Source: CAZEHS01 sp964649745 (GTDB lineage: Bacteria; Bacillota; Clostridia; Peptostreptococcales; Acidaminobacteraceae). From it: a stretch of 54,498 bases of DNA. Below the pieces are notes generated by a model. It saw nothing but the letters and a program-made list of their open reading frames with translations, made no database searches and had not been told where the DNA came from. Each line of letters begins with the position of its first letter. Within the stretch, counting starts at the first letter, position 1. A program made the position numbers and the translations under genes. The stretch covers positions 1 to 54,498 of the forward strand of contig CAZYQI010000023.1 in NCBI GenBank assembly GCA_964649745.1, in the 5' to 3' direction. Shown in pieces: positions 32,814 through 42,416 of this stretch.

Positions 32814-34034
32814 TTGCGTATATTGCAACAATATCGTGGCCTTCCCGGCCCTGTGTACGCGCTATTCAGTGCCCAGGTGATCAATCGTTTCGGTGATTTT
32901 GTGGCACCCTTTCTGTCGTTTTATATAACCACCCGGTTGGGTTATGGGCCTCAAACGGCGGGACTTATCATGACAATTAACGCATTGGTTGGAATTCCTG
33001 CCATGCTGGTTGGCGGCAAAGCTGCCGATCATATGCCTAAAAAGCAGGCCTACATCCTTTTTCAGGTACTTACAGCCTTGGTGACTTTGTGCTGCCTGAT
33101 TCCGTTTTCTGCTGAAACTATCGTCGTGCTTTTGCTTATAAAGAGTGCATTTGCCGGCATGACACGGCCGGCCATCATGGCCCTGCTGATTGACTGCCTT
33201 CCCCCTGATAAGCGTCAGGCGGGATTTTCATTGAATTACCTGGGAATCAACCTGGGGGTAGCGGTAGGTCCGCTGTTCGCAGGAATCCTTTTCAACAAGA
33301 GCCTTCCGCTGATTTTCATAGGTGATGCGGTCACGTCCCTTCTGGGGGTGTACATTGTATGGCATTATATATATGAAAAGGATGGGGACCGGATCGGGTA
33401 TGAATTGCCGGAAATGGAGCAGCACGACAATGACCATTGGATACGCGCCTTGGGCAAGCGACCGGTGATACTGAGTTTCCTGGGAATTTTGGTCCTGTTC
33501 AGTGCGGTTTATGTACAATGTATGTTCGCGTTGCCACTGTATCTCAGTGATCTGTTTAAAGAGAAGGGACCGGTGTTTTTCGGGGTGCTGATGAGTACCA
33601 ATGCCATAACGGTTCTCGTTGCCACACCGTTTCTTACCCACTGGACACGACGGCGTTCACCTGCGGATGCCATCGTGTTATGCGGACTCCTGAATGCTGT
33701 GGGGTTTGGTGTAACCGGCTATTTACAATTATTACTGCCACTTATAATGGCAACGGTGGTATGGACCTTGGGTGAAGTGTTGATTTCAACGAATTCCGGG
33801 GTTTATTTGGCCGCCCTCAGTCCAGTCAACTACCGGGCCCGTTTCAGCGCCCTGTCCGGTATTGCATTTGCAGTAGGGGGTGCATTGGGAACATGGTTGG
33901 CAGGGTGGTATCTTCAAAACTGTACACAAAAGACCCTTTGGATATGGATTGCGCTTCTTTCAGTATTGGCGTCCATTGGAATGCACTACCTTGGCCGTGT
34001 AAAAACGGTGGCTTCAGACGCGGCAGATGTGTAA
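32814..34034 (+). CDS. MFS transporter (MdtH-like)
   Basis: This 406-residue protein has twelve predicted helices and the MFS loop GGKAADHMPKKQAYILF between helices 2 and 3. FAGMTRPAIMALLIDCLPPDKRQAGFSLNYLGINLGVAVGPL (in part, near 115-155) is typical of drug-efflux members related to MdtH. It begins at a TTG (32814) preceded by AGGTGAG. The substrate is unknown. It appears monocistronic, about 150 bases before the pyrophosphatase gene. Confidence 0.85.
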   Translation: MRILQQYRGLPGPVYALFSAQVINRFGDFVAPFLSFYITTRLGYGPQTAGLIMTINALVGIPAMLVGGKAADHMPKKQAYILFQVLTALVTLCCLIPFSAETIVVLLLIKSAFAGMTRPAIMALLIDCLPPDKRQAGFSLNYLGINLGVAVGPLFAGILFNKSLPLIFIGDAVTSLLGVYIVWHYIYEKDGDRIGYELPEMEQHDNDHWIRALGKRPVILSFLGILVLFSAVYVQCMFALPLYLSDLFKEKGPVFFGVLMSTNAITVLVATPFLTHWTRRRSPADAIVLCGLLNAVGFGVTGYLQLLLPLIMATVVWTLGEVLISTNSGVYLAALSPVNYRARFSALSGIAFAVGGALGTWLAGWYLQNCTQKTLWIWIALLSVLASIGMHYLGRVKTVASDAADV

Positions 34035-34181
34035 GCAGGGGCAGTGAGAGTTTATGGAAGTCTGGTATTTTAGAGCTTGCCCGGTTTAACTTGCGCGACT
34101 TCGGGTATTGAGACGAATGCCTGTGCAAATGTGTGAAGAATCCCATCATCCCGACAGAATTTGATATAAAGGAGACCATCC

Positions 34182-35825
34182 ATGAAGCCTGTTTATATAC
34201 TGGGACATAAGAATCCGGATACTGATTCAATTTGCTCAGCCCTTGCCTACGCAGCTCTGCGTAATCGTCTGAGTGAAAGCGAACGGTATATTCCGGGCCG
34301 CATCGGAGATGTCAGTCCCGAAACGGCGTTTGTACTTTCTCATTTTGATCTTAAGGCACCGGAGATGGTTGAAAATCTAAAAGCACAGGTTTCAGATCTC
34401 AATTTGCGGCGGATCCCTCCGGTATCCCCCGCAATATCTCTGAAAAAGGCATGGCAGATCATGCAGGACAACCAGACCACCACTCTGGGAATCAGCAAGA
34501 ATGGAGAGGTTCTGGATGGGATCGTTACCATCGGAGATCTGGCCCGTTCCTATCTTGACCCTATTGACAGCCGGGCCCTTGCGGACGCGTGTACACCCTA
34601 TCGCAACATACTGGAGGTTCTGGACGGTGAGCAGGTTGCGGGTAACCCTGAGGGCTGTTTTTCCACAGGGAAGGTTCTGGTGGGGGCGATGAATCCTGAA
34701 CGGATGGAAGAATTTCTGGAGCCGGGGGACGCCATTATCCTTGGAAACCGGATGGACAATCAATGGAGCGCTATCGAAATCGGCGCGGGTCTGATCATCC
34801 TAACCGGGGGTACGAAGCTGGACCCGGCCATGGTTAAGCGGGCCACAGCGCGAGAGTGCGCAGTCATCCAGTCACCCTATGACACCTTCAAGGCGGCCCA
34901 TTTGGTCAATCAGAGCCTTCCGGTCAAGCACGTGATGCGTGTTCAGGACATGATAGCCTTCGAGTTGGACGACTATATAGATGAAGCCAGAGAAGTGATG
35001 GCGGCCAAGAGGTACCGCAATTTCCCGGTTGTTGACAATAACGGTGTCTATGCAGGGTTTATATCCAGGGCTATGCTTCTTAATCTGCAGCGGAAACGTG
35101 TGATTCTGGTGGATCACAATGAACGGTCACAGGCAGTGGACGGCCTCGACGAGGCAGAGATACTGGAGATCATCGATCACCACCGCATAGGCGATATACA
35201 GACCAGCGGCCCGGTTGTGTTCAGAAATCAGCCGGTAGGCTGTACGGCTACATTGATTTCAGGGTTATACAATGAAGCGGGTTTGAAGCCGGATCCTCCG
35301 ATAGCGGGGATATTATGCGCCGCCATCCTGTCTGACACACTGATGTTCAAATCCCCTACCTGTACCGATTTGGACAGAGAAACCGCCATGCATCTTGCAG
35401 TTATGGCCGGCATTGATCCGCGCCGCTTTGCCCGGGATATGTTCAGGGCGGGATCCCGCATACTTGAAAAAACCCCGGAAGAACTGTTTTTTAGGGATTT
35501 TAAGCGCTTTAACGCAGGGAAATCAGTCATCGGGGTTGGTCAGATCAGCAGCATGGACCTGGATGATTTGAAACAGGTCAAGGATTCGATTAAGGATCTG
35601 ATGAGAAAGAAAAGCGAAGACAGTGAATTCAGCCTGCTGATGTGCATGCTGACGGATATCGGGAAAGAGGGGACCCTGCTACTTTTCACAGGTGAAAATA
35701 GCGATCTGATGGCCAGAGCCTTCGGCGAACAGCCGGACAACCAGGAGGTTTATCTGCCTGGGGTTGTATCCCGCAAGAAACAAGTCATTCCTCCCCTGTT
35801 GAATTCTATCAATCATGGCGTATAA
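34182..35825 (+). CDS. manganese-dependent inorganic pyrophosphatase with CBS and DRTGG domains
   Basis: This 547-residue enzyme hydrolyses pyrophosphate. The DHH-type catalytic motifs are GHKNPDTDSICSALAYA at residue 8, VDHNERSQ near 309 and IDHHRIGD near 330. About 250 residues are inserted between the first two: a CBS pair split by a DRTGG domain, as in nucleotide-regulated family II CBS-PPases of clostridia, which AMP/ADP inhibit and ATP or diadenosine polyphosphates activate. A canonical family II enzyme has about 310 aa. AAGGAG precedes the ATG. Its end overlaps the longest version of the next frame, but the next gene probably starts at 35863. Confidence 0.92.
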   Translation: MKPVYILGHKNPDTDSICSALAYAALRNRLSESERYIPGRIGDVSPETAFVLSHFDLKAPEMVENLKAQVSDLNLRRIPPVSPAISLKKAWQIMQDNQTTTLGISKNGEVLDGIVTIGDLARSYLDPIDSRALADACTPYRNILEVLDGEQVAGNPEGCFSTGKVLVGAMNPERMEEFLEPGDAIILGNRMDNQWSAIEIGAGLIILTGGTKLDPAMVKRATARECAVIQSPYDTFKAAHLVNQSLPVKHVMRVQDMIAFELDDYIDEAREVMAAKRYRNFPVVDNNGVYAGFISRAMLLNLQRKRVILVDHNERSQAVDGLDEAEILEIIDHHRIGDIQTSGPVVFRNQPVGCTATLISGLYNEAGLKPDPPIAGILCAAILSDTLMFKSPTCTDLDRETAMHLAVMAGIDPRRFARDMFRAGSRILEKTPEELFFRDFKRFNAGKSVIGVGQISSMDLDDLKQVKDSIKDLMRKKSEDSEFSLLMCMLTDIGKEGTLLLFTGENSDLMARAFGEQPDNQEVYLPGVVSRKKQVIPPLLNSINHGV

Positions 35826-35862
35826 TGATTCTATAGCGATAACAAAGATAGGGGGAGTTCCG

Positions 35863-36513
35863 ATGAAATCCTACGACCTGACACAGATGATTAAGGAGAA
35901 TATGCCGGTTTATCCTGGCACAAAACCTCCTACGTTGCATCCTATAACCACGTTGGAAAAAGACGGTTTTGCAGAAACGTTGTTAACCTTGTATTCCCAT
36001 ACGGGAACCCATCTGGATGCTCCCGCACATATGGCCATTGATGGTCAGACCTTGGATCAGATGGATGTTGAAAGGTTCATTGGTCCGGCGCTTTGTATAG
36101 ACGTTAGGAATGCAGAAAGGTATATCACCCTGGAACACCTGATTCCTCATCAAGTGAAAATCATGGAATCCGATTTTGTGCTTTTTTGCACCGGATGGGA
36201 TAAAAAATGGGACTCTCCTGAGTATTTTAAGGGATTTCCAGTGCTGGAGGCGGCGGCGGCCAACTGGCTGGCGGCCAACAATCTCAAAGGGATTGGCGTG
36301 GATGCCATTTCGGTGGATGATATCGGCGAGAATGAATTCGCCAATCATGGAATCCTTTTTGGTGCGTGTCTGTTTATCATAGAGAACCTCAAGAATCTTG
36401 AAAACGTCATCGGTAAGGACGTGATTCTTGCCTGTCTTCCCATTAATTTTGAAAATGCGGATGGTGCCCCCGTCCGGGTGGTGGCATTGGAAGGGGTTCA
36501 CTGCGAACGGTAA
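35863..36513 (+). CDS. cyclase-family (KynB-like) metal hydrolase
   Basis: This 216-residue protein belongs to the putative cyclase family that includes kynurenine formamidase. The metal-binding motif SHTGTHLDAPAHM is near residue 44. Further family segments are VLFCTGWDKKW near 104 and GIGVDAISVDD near 144. The reaction is hydrolysis of an N-formyl or related amide or lactone; the substrate is not known here. I take the ATG at 35863 because GGGGGAG lies just before it. A terminator follows. Confidence 0.83.
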   Translation: MKSYDLTQMIKENMPVYPGTKPPTLHPITTLEKDGFAETLLTLYSHTGTHLDAPAHMAIDGQTLDQMDVERFIGPALCIDVRNAERYITLEHLIPHQVKIMESDFVLFCTGWDKKWDSPEYFKGFPVLEAAAANWLAANNLKGIGVDAISVDDIGENEFANHGILFGACLFIIENLKNLENVIGKDVILACLPINFENADGAPVRVVALEGVHCER

Positions 36514-36540
36514 CTGAAAACTCACTGTGAATTTAAAATA

Positions 36541-36575
36541 GAAAAACCACGTCCTGTGAGGGATGTGGTTTTTTG
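36541..36575 (+). terminator. terminator between convergent cyclase and TetR genes
   Basis: AAACCACGTCC pairs with GGGATGTGGTTT (one bulge/G-U), followed by six T. A-rich on the other side, so it can serve both directions. Confidence 0.78.
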
Positions 36576-36578
36576 TGT

Positions 36579-37250
36579 CTATTTTTTGACGGGATTCCGG
36601 GCTTTGCAAATGTAACCCTGCAGAACCGAGGTGAAATACCGGATGATCCGGTCCACATGCTCATCCACCGGCCGGGGGTCCGTTCCCGCCCGTACGCGCA
36701 GCAGATAACTTTCGAACAGAAGGACCAAGATGTCGTTGATCTCGGGGATTTTGGCTTCGCTGAAATATCCCTGTTCCGCACAGCGCTTCAACGCTTCGAA
36801 GTCACGCTGATAGATGTTGCTTTCCAACAGCATGGGCAGAAGATCCTCGGAAAGGTTGTCCAGATCCTCAGGGTAGATTTCGTAATACAACCGCACGGAA
36901 TCATTGAACTGAAATTTAGGCGGCGCATAAAACACATTGTAATAATGCTCCGGGTATGTAAATGCTTCAGCAGCAAAATGTCGCCAGATTTCAATGAACT
37001 GATGGAATCCGTCTTTAGAGGGCTCCATGTCTCGGAGCCGCAGCAGATAGCTTCGGAGGTATCTTAGGGAGGCGTAAAACGCCAGGTGTTCAAGATTCTC
37101 GAAGTAGCTGTAAAGGGTGGCGCTGTTGTATCCGGCCATGTCGGCCACTTTGCGGATGGTCAGGCCGCTGTGGCCTTCCTGGTCCAGAATGGTTTGAGCC
37201 GCATCGATGAAATAACGCATGGTGCGGACCCGTCTCAGGTTCTTTTTCAA
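36579..37250 (-). CDS. TetR/AcrR-family regulator next to the betaine reductase cluster
   Basis: This 223-residue regulator has a TetR N-terminal helix-turn-helix: AAQTILDQEGHSGLTIRKVADMAGYNSATLYSYFENLEHL (in part, residues about 17-57). The C-terminal ligand domain is rich in tyrosine and phenylalanine. Translation begins at a TTG (37250) after GGGAGTG. It is divergent from grdI, and a 27-bp inverted repeat (37334-37360) overlaps the grdI promoter. It is thus a candidate local regulator of the reductase operon; betaine or a related compound as ligand is inference. Confidence 0.85.
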   Translation of the reverse strand: MKKNLRRVRTMRYFIDAAQTILDQEGHSGLTIRKVADMAGYNSATLYSYFENLEHLAFYASLRYLRSYLLRLRDMEPSKDGFHQFIEIWRHFAAEAFTYPEHYYNVFYAPPKFQFNDSVRLYYEIYPEDLDNLSEDLLPMLLESNIYQRDFEALKRCAEQGYFSEAKIPEINDILVLLFESYLLRVRAGTDPRPVDEHVDRIIRYFTSVLQGYICKARNPVKK

Positions 37251-37333
37251 TGATTATCACTCCCTACCGTATTATACCGTCATTTTCCGGAGAAAACCAT
37301 CGAAAAAGGAAATCTAATCCACGCTAAAAAATA

Positions 37334-37360
37334 AATCGCGTATAAATTATAATCGTGATT
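37334..37360. promoter_or_regulatory. candidate TetR operator before grdI
   Basis: AATCGCG and CGTGATT are inverted half-sites (one mismatch) 13 bases apart around an AT-rich centre. The right half abuts the -35 box of the grdI promoter. Confidence 0.45.
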
Positions 37361-37386
37361 GATTTAACAGAATTATTGGTTATAAT
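37359..37386 (+). promoter_or_regulatory. grdI promoter
   Basis: TTGATT (37359-37364), a 16-base spacer and a perfect TATAAT (37381-37386), 65 bases before the grdI start codon. Confidence 0.6.
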
Positions 37387-37451
37387 GATATCATACATCT
37401 CTATACCATGGTGAGTGTGTATAAACATCCCTTATTGAAGGAGGTTCCCTG

Positions 37452-38780
37452 ATGCGTCTGGAAATTGGTAATTTTCATGTTCGAGAAGCGGTATTCGGTG
37501 ATCGAACAGCGTTTTGCGACGGCGTTCTCACAATCAACAAGCAGGAAGCTCTGGCCTATGTGATGGAGGACGAACATATCACAAAGGCTGACATTGAAAT
37601 CACAAAACCTGGTGACGCGGTGCGGATCGTACCGGTCAAGGAAGCCATTGAGCCACGTTGCCGAATTGGGCGCGACGTGCCGGTTTTCCCCGGTGTAACC
37701 GGTGAAGTAGCCCTGGTGGGTGACGGCGTAACACACGCCTTGAAGGGCTGCAGCGTTTTGGCAGTGGGCATGGAAAAGGGAAGCTTTGGAGACGGACTTA
37801 TCGATATGAGCGGCGAAGGTGCGAAATGCACGCTTTACTCACAGTTGATCAATATCTGTCTGGTGGTAGACACCGATGAGGATTTTGAACGCAATGAACA
37901 GCAAAAGAAGAACCATGCGCTTAGATGGGCGGCGCATCGGCTTTCCGAATATCTTGGCAAAACCGTGGAGCTTATGAAGCCGGAAGACAAAGAAGTTTTT
38001 GAGCTGGAGCCGGTAACCAAACGGCCGGCTGCAGTGAACGCGCTGCCCTCCGTTGTCTATGTCATGCAGGTTCAATCTCAAATGGAAGAAATGGGTTACA
38101 ACGATCTGGTCTATGGTTGGGATACGAACCACTTTGTACCCACCTTCATGCACCCCAATGAAGTGCTGGACGGCGCCGTCATTTCCGGCTCTTTCATGCC
38201 CTGCTCCTCCAAGTGGGCCACGTATGATTTCCAGAACTGCCCCACCATCAAGCGGCTTTATGAGGATCACGGGAAAACGATTAACTTCCTGGGGGTCATT
38301 ATGTCCAACCTCAACGTAGCTCTGGAGCAGAAGCGCCGATCCGCCATATTCGTGGCGCAGATGGCAAAATCTCTTGGGGCAGATGGTGCCATTCTGGCAG
38401 AAGAAGGCTACGGCAATCCGGATGCAGACTTTATCGCCTGCTTTGTAGCGCTGGAGGATGCAGGTGTAAAGACAGTGGGAATGACCAACGAGTGTACAGG
38501 AAGAGACGGAGCTTCACAACCCTTGGTAACGCTTGATGTAAAAGCGGACGCCATCGTATCCTGTGGAAACGTTTCGGAAATGATTGAGCTTCCGGCAATG
38601 CCCAAGGTTATCGGCAATCTTCAGGCTCTGGCAGACCATGGTCTTTCCGGCGGCTGGTCATATGACGAGAAATTAGGTTCCTCCGTTAGAGCGGACGGTT
38701 CCATCATAATGGAAAATAATTCAATGTTCTGCGGTGACATGGTTCTTGGATGGTCACCCAAAACAATGAAGGAATTCTAG
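37452..38780 (+). CDS. grdI: betaine/sarcosine/glycine reductase component B, proprotein subunit
   Basis: This 442-residue protein is a GrdE/GrdG/GrdI-type proprotein. The family is cut into two chains, and the new N-terminal residue becomes a pyruvoyl group that binds the substrate amine. Family segments are VVYVMQVQSQMEEMGYNDLVYG (in part), MHPNEVLDGAVISGSFMPCSSKW near residues 233-255 (in part), EEGYGNPDAD near 318 and TNECTGRDGASQPL near 346. The cysteine cut site is not certain; Cys251 and Cys263 (QNCPT) are candidates. I choose grdI rather than grdG because a BCCT betaine-type carrier is in the operon. AAGGAGG precedes the ATG. The gene is 11 bases upstream of selenoprotein gene grdH. 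Confidence 0.85.
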   Translation: MRLEIGNFHVREAVFGDRTAFCDGVLTINKQEALAYVMEDEHITKADIEITKPGDAVRIVPVKEAIEPRCRIGRDVPVFPGVTGEVALVGDGVTHALKGCSVLAVGMEKGSFGDGLIDMSGEGAKCTLYSQLINICLVVDTDEDFERNEQQKKNHALRWAAHRLSEYLGKTVELMKPEDKEVFELEPVTKRPAAVNALPSVVYVMQVQSQMEEMGYNDLVYGWDTNHFVPTFMHPNEVLDGAVISGSFMPCSSKWATYDFQNCPTIKRLYEDHGKTINFLGVIMSNLNVALEQKRRSAIFVAQMAKSLGADGAILAEEGYGNPDADFIACFVALEDAGVKTVGMTNECTGRDGASQPLVTLDVKADAIVSCGNVSEMIELPAMPKVIGNLQALADHGLSGGWSYDEKLGSSVRADGSIIMENNSMFCGDMVLGWSPKTMKEF

Positions 38781-38791
38781 GAGGGGGCGCC

Positions 38792-40105
38792 ATGAAGAAA
38801 GCGGTTTTATATATCAATCAGTTCTTTGCCGGCATTGGCGGAGAAGAAAAGGCAGACCATGAACCGGAAATTCGTGAAGGTCTTATCGGTCCCGGATTGG
38901 CACTGAATTCAGCCCTTAAGGGAGCAGAAGTGACCCACACCATCATCTGTGGCGATAACTTCATGGGCAGTAATGAAAAGGAAGCGGTCGAACGGATTCT
39001 TAGCATGCTGGAAAATGTAGATTTTGACATTTTATTTGCAGGGCCGGCGTTTCAGGCAGGTCGTTACGGAAACGCCTGCGGTGTGATCTCTAAAGCAGTA
39101 AAGGCCCGTTTCGGTGTTGAAGCCATCAGCTCCATGCATGAAGAGAACCCCGGGGTACAGATGTTCAAGAAAGACCTTTACATCTTCCCGGGTGGTAAAA
39201 GTGCGGCAGCCATGAAGGGCGACGTTGAAAAGATGGCGGCCCTGGGGGACCGTATTTTAGCGGGGGAAAAGAGCATTCTGGCAGAGGATGCAGGCTTCTA
39301 TCCCCGCGGCATCCGTCACCAAGTATGGCTTGCAGACGGAAAACCAGCCAGTGAGCGGGCCATGGAGATGCTGCTCAAAAAACTGCATGGAAAGCCGTTT
39401 GTCTCCGAGCTTCCTATTCCTTATATCGAACGTGTCCCTGTGGCAGCCCCCATTAAGGACTTGACCAAGGCCAAAATTGCCATGGTCACCAGCGGCGGCA
39501 TCGTACCGGTAGCAAACCCGGATCGTATCCAATCCGCTTCCGCTACCCGATGGGGTCGATATGACGTGGGTTCTCTGGAACGGCTTGCCGGTGGCGTATA
39601 CAAAACCATCCATGCCGGTTTTGACCCTGCAGCAGCAGACGCGGATCCTAATGTCATCATGCCCATCGATGCCATGAGAGCCTATGAAAAAGAAGGGAAA
39701 ATCGGCGCCCTGCACAGCTTCTTCTATTCCACCGTAGGCACCGGAACAACGGAAGCGGAAGCGGCCCGCATGGCCCGTGAGATGATTCCGTTCCTCCGGG
39801 AAGACAACGTGGACGCCATTGTACTGACATCAACCTGAGGCACCTGTACGCGTTGCGGTGCAACGATGGTGAAAGAATTTGAAAAAGCAGGATTCCCGAT
39901 TGTTCAGATGTGCAACCTGATCCCGGTAGCATCAACGGTAGGAGCCAATCGTATGGTTCCCACGATTTCCATCCCGTATCCCCTGGGGGATCCGGGCACC
40001 TCGAAGGATGCCCAGTGGAAGCTGCGTTACCACCGTGTAGGCGTAGCCCTGGATGCATTGACCGTGGATGTTCAGGAGCAAACCGTATTCAAGGTGAAAA
40101 TATAG
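38792..40105 (+). CDS. grdH: betaine/sarcosine reductase component B selenoprotein subunit (in-frame UGA = Sec)
   Basis: The frame runs through an in-frame TGA at 39836-39838 that must be read as selenocysteine (residue 349 of 437). The flanks, LTST-Sec-GTCTRCGAT, match the Sec-x-x-C motif of GrdB/GrdF/GrdH. Translating only to the TGA would wrongly end the protein; the remainder (MVKEFEKAGFPIVQMCNLIP...) is conserved family sequence. The selenolate takes the substrate amine's carbon group and hands it to GrdA. A GCACC/GGTGC hairpin begins two bases after the TGA, as expected of a bacterial SECIS. GGAGGG precedes the ATG at 38792. The assignment to betaine is by neighbourhood. Confidence 0.9.
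39836..39861 (+). promoter_or_regulatory. selenocysteine UGA and candidate SECIS hairpin of grdH
   Basis: The TGA at 39836-39838 is followed by GCACC (39840-39844) and GGTGC (39857-39861), a stem with a 12-base loop. The position inside the coding sequence directly after the UGA is that of bacterial SECIS elements. Confidence 0.6.
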
Positions 40106-40188
40106 GCATACGTGTCTCGGGAGGCCTGCTCCAAGCGGGCTTCCCTCTACCTGAAAGCATTTGATGATTCTCATCCTGGAGGATGTAT

Positions 40189-41718
40189 ATGCGAAATAAG
40201 GGTAATCATGTTCTAGTCATATCTCTGGCAGTAACCGCCCTGATTGTTGGGTGGGGTCTTATTAGCCCCAAAACCTTCGAATCCGGAGCCAATGCGGCAT
40301 TTTCCTACCTGGTAACGGAATTCGGATGGTTCTACCTGCTTACGATGACCTCATTTGTTGGTTTCTCCGTCTGGATCGCTGCCAGTAAATATGGCAAGAT
40401 CAAATTAGGCCCGGATGACTCGGTTCCAGACTATTCTCTGGCCTCCTGGTTTGCCATGCTGTTTTCCGCCGGCATGGGAATCGGTTTGGTGTTCTGGGGT
40501 ATTGCAGAACCCCTGAACCATTATGTGAATCCCCTGGGACTCACCGGAGGGACCCCGGAGGCGGCAGATTTCGCCATCCGCAAGGCGTTCTTCCATTGGG
40601 GTCTTCATCCTTGGGCTAACTATGCGGTTCTGGGTCTGGCCATGGCATACATGCAGTTTCGCAAGGGCAAGCCGGGTCTAGTCAGCTCCGTTTTCATTCC
40701 GCTGATCGGGGAGGAGCGGGTAGCCGGCCCCATCGGAAAAACCATCGATATCCTGGCGGTATTCGCTACAGTTGCCGGTGTCGCCACTTCCCTAGGGATT
40801 GGAGCTCTTCAGATCAACAGCGGTCTTCACTTTATGTTTGGCATTCCGGAAACGAAAACAGTTATTGTCATTATCGTAACTCTCATCACCCTGCTTTTTG
40901 TAGGCACAGCCGTTGCCGGTCTGGATAAGGGCATCAAGGTCATTTGCGATGCCAACGTCATCATTGCCGGTCTTATCCTGATCGCCACCCTGATCATTGG
41001 GCCAACCCTGCTGATTATGAACACCTTCACCAATGGCCTGGGTCAGTATCTGCAACAGCTTGTTCTGGACAGCTTCCGGATCGATCCTTATGGCGACAAT
41101 AGCTGGTACGGCAGCTGGACGGTATTCTACTGGGCATGGTGGATTGCCTGGGCTCCCTTCTGCGGCGTGTTTATCGCCCGAATCTCCCGGGGCAGAACCA
41201 TTAGGGAATTCGTAGCCGGTGTTCTTCTGGCACCGACTTTGGCTTCCTTCATCTGGTTCTCGGTTTTCGGCGCAACCGCCATCAATACTGGACTCGAAGT
41301 AGCCACAGAGGCTATTAAATCCACCCCGACAGCTTTCTTCGTGGTTATGAGCAAATATCCATTCGGCACCGCTATTTCTTTTGTAGCCGTCATCTTGCTG
41401 ATCACGTTCTTCGTAACCTCTGCCAACTCCGCAACCTATGTACTGGGGATGCTGACAGAGCACGGCAATCTGAACCCTTCTAAAAAAGGTATGCTTACCT
41501 GGGGAATCATTCAGTCCGGCTTGGCTCTGGTGCTGATGCTGGCAGGAACCAATGGGCTCAGTATGCTGCAGACCGCCTCCATCATTGCGGCGTTTCCCTT
41601 CGCCTTCGTTATGATCTTCGGTATGGTGTCCATTGTTAAGGCACTTCGAGAGGATACGGAGGCAGAGGAAAAGGCACAGATAAGCCTGAAGCCGGAAACG
41701 GAAGAAGCGGCAGGTTAA
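40189..41718 (+). CDS. BCCT-family betaine/choline/carnitine transporter
   Basis: This 509-residue carrier has twelve helices of the BCCT family (OpuD, BetP, CaiT). Visible family features are the glycine-rich SAGMGIGLVFWGIAEPLNHY near residue 91 and the aromatic substrate box YGSWTVFYWAWWIAWAPFCGVFIARISRGR near 305-335 (in part). The ATG at 40189 has GGAGG at better spacing than the ATG at 40183. Its position between grdH and grdA indicates that it supplies betaine (or another quaternary amine) for reduction, rather than for osmoprotection. No long regulatory C-terminus of the BetP kind is present. Confidence 0.9.
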   Translation: MRNKGNHVLVISLAVTALIVGWGLISPKTFESGANAAFSYLVTEFGWFYLLTMTSFVGFSVWIAASKYGKIKLGPDDSVPDYSLASWFAMLFSAGMGIGLVFWGIAEPLNHYVNPLGLTGGTPEAADFAIRKAFFHWGLHPWANYAVLGLAMAYMQFRKGKPGLVSSVFIPLIGEERVAGPIGKTIDILAVFATVAGVATSLGIGALQINSGLHFMFGIPETKTVIVIIVTLITLLFVGTAVAGLDKGIKVICDANVIIAGLILIATLIIGPTLLIMNTFTNGLGQYLQQLVLDSFRIDPYGDNSWYGSWTVFYWAWWIAWAPFCGVFIARISRGRTIREFVAGVLLAPTLASFIWFSVFGATAINTGLEVATEAIKSTPTAFFVVMSKYPFGTAISFVAVILLITFFVTSANSATYVLGMLTEHGNLNPSKKGMLTWGIIQSGLALVLMLAGTNGLSMLQTASIIAAFPFAFVMIFGMVSIVKALREDTEAEEKAQISLKPETEEAAG

Positions 41719-41830
41719 GGCGCGATCCATCCGAAAGCGACTAAACGGCGTACATCAATACGCAACCCTCAGTATTTCACCATGGATCGGCTAGAGCGGT
41801 GCGTGGAACGGATACAGAAAGGAAAATGAT

Positions 41831-42304
41831 ATGAGCATTCTAAAGAACAAGAAGATTGTCATCATCGGCGATCGGGACGGAATTCCCGGGCCTGCCGTAG
41901 AGGCCTGCATCAAAACAGAACCCACGGCAGAGGTGGTTTTCTCCGCTACGGAGTGCTTCGTCTGAACGGCTGCCGGTGCAATGGATCTGGAGAATCAAAA
42001 CAGGGTGAAGGGGTTCACCGAAAAGTATGGCGCGGAAAATGTTCTGGTGCTGTTGGGTGCCGCTGAAGCGGAATCCGCAGGACTGGCAGCTGAAACAGTC
42101 ACCGCAGGGGATCCGACCTATGCCGGTTCCCTGGCGGGAGTGGCATTGGGCCTGGCAGTATACCATGTCATTGAGCCGGAATTCAAAACGGCAGTGGAAG
42201 CGGATGTGTATGAAGAGCAGATCGGCATGATGGAAATGGTTCTTGATCTGGATTCCATCGTCGCCGAGATGCAGAATATCCGCAGCCAGTATACGAAGTA
42301 CTAG
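41831..42304 (+). CDS. grdA: glycine/sarcosine/betaine reductase selenoprotein A (in-frame UGA = Sec)
   Basis: This 157-residue selenoprotein carries the carboxymethyl group as a Se-thioether between component B and component C, where acetyl phosphate is made. The in-frame TGA at 41963-41965 is residue 45 in ATECFV-Sec-TAAGAMDLE, the known GrdA Sec motif. The start MSILKNKKIVIIGDRDGIPG and the C-terminal YEEQIGMMEMVLDLDSI also match the family. An annotation that stops at the UGA would lose the gene. AAAGGA precedes the ATG. grdC, grdD and thioredoxin genes, often adjacent, are not in this window. A hairpin follows. Confidence 0.95.
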
Positions 42305-42382
42305 CTTTACCAAACCCCATATCCAGATTACCAAGCGGAGCCCGGTCGGGTTCCAGAAATCAGACAGCATGTATAGAAATAA

Positions 42383-42416
42383 AGCGGGTTGGGGTGAAAC
42401 TCAGCCCGCTCTTTCT
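42383..42416 (+). terminator. hairpin after grdA
   Basis: AGCGGG (42383-42388) and CCCGCT (42405-42410) form the base of a stem followed by CTTTCT. The T-run is weak. Confidence 0.5.
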
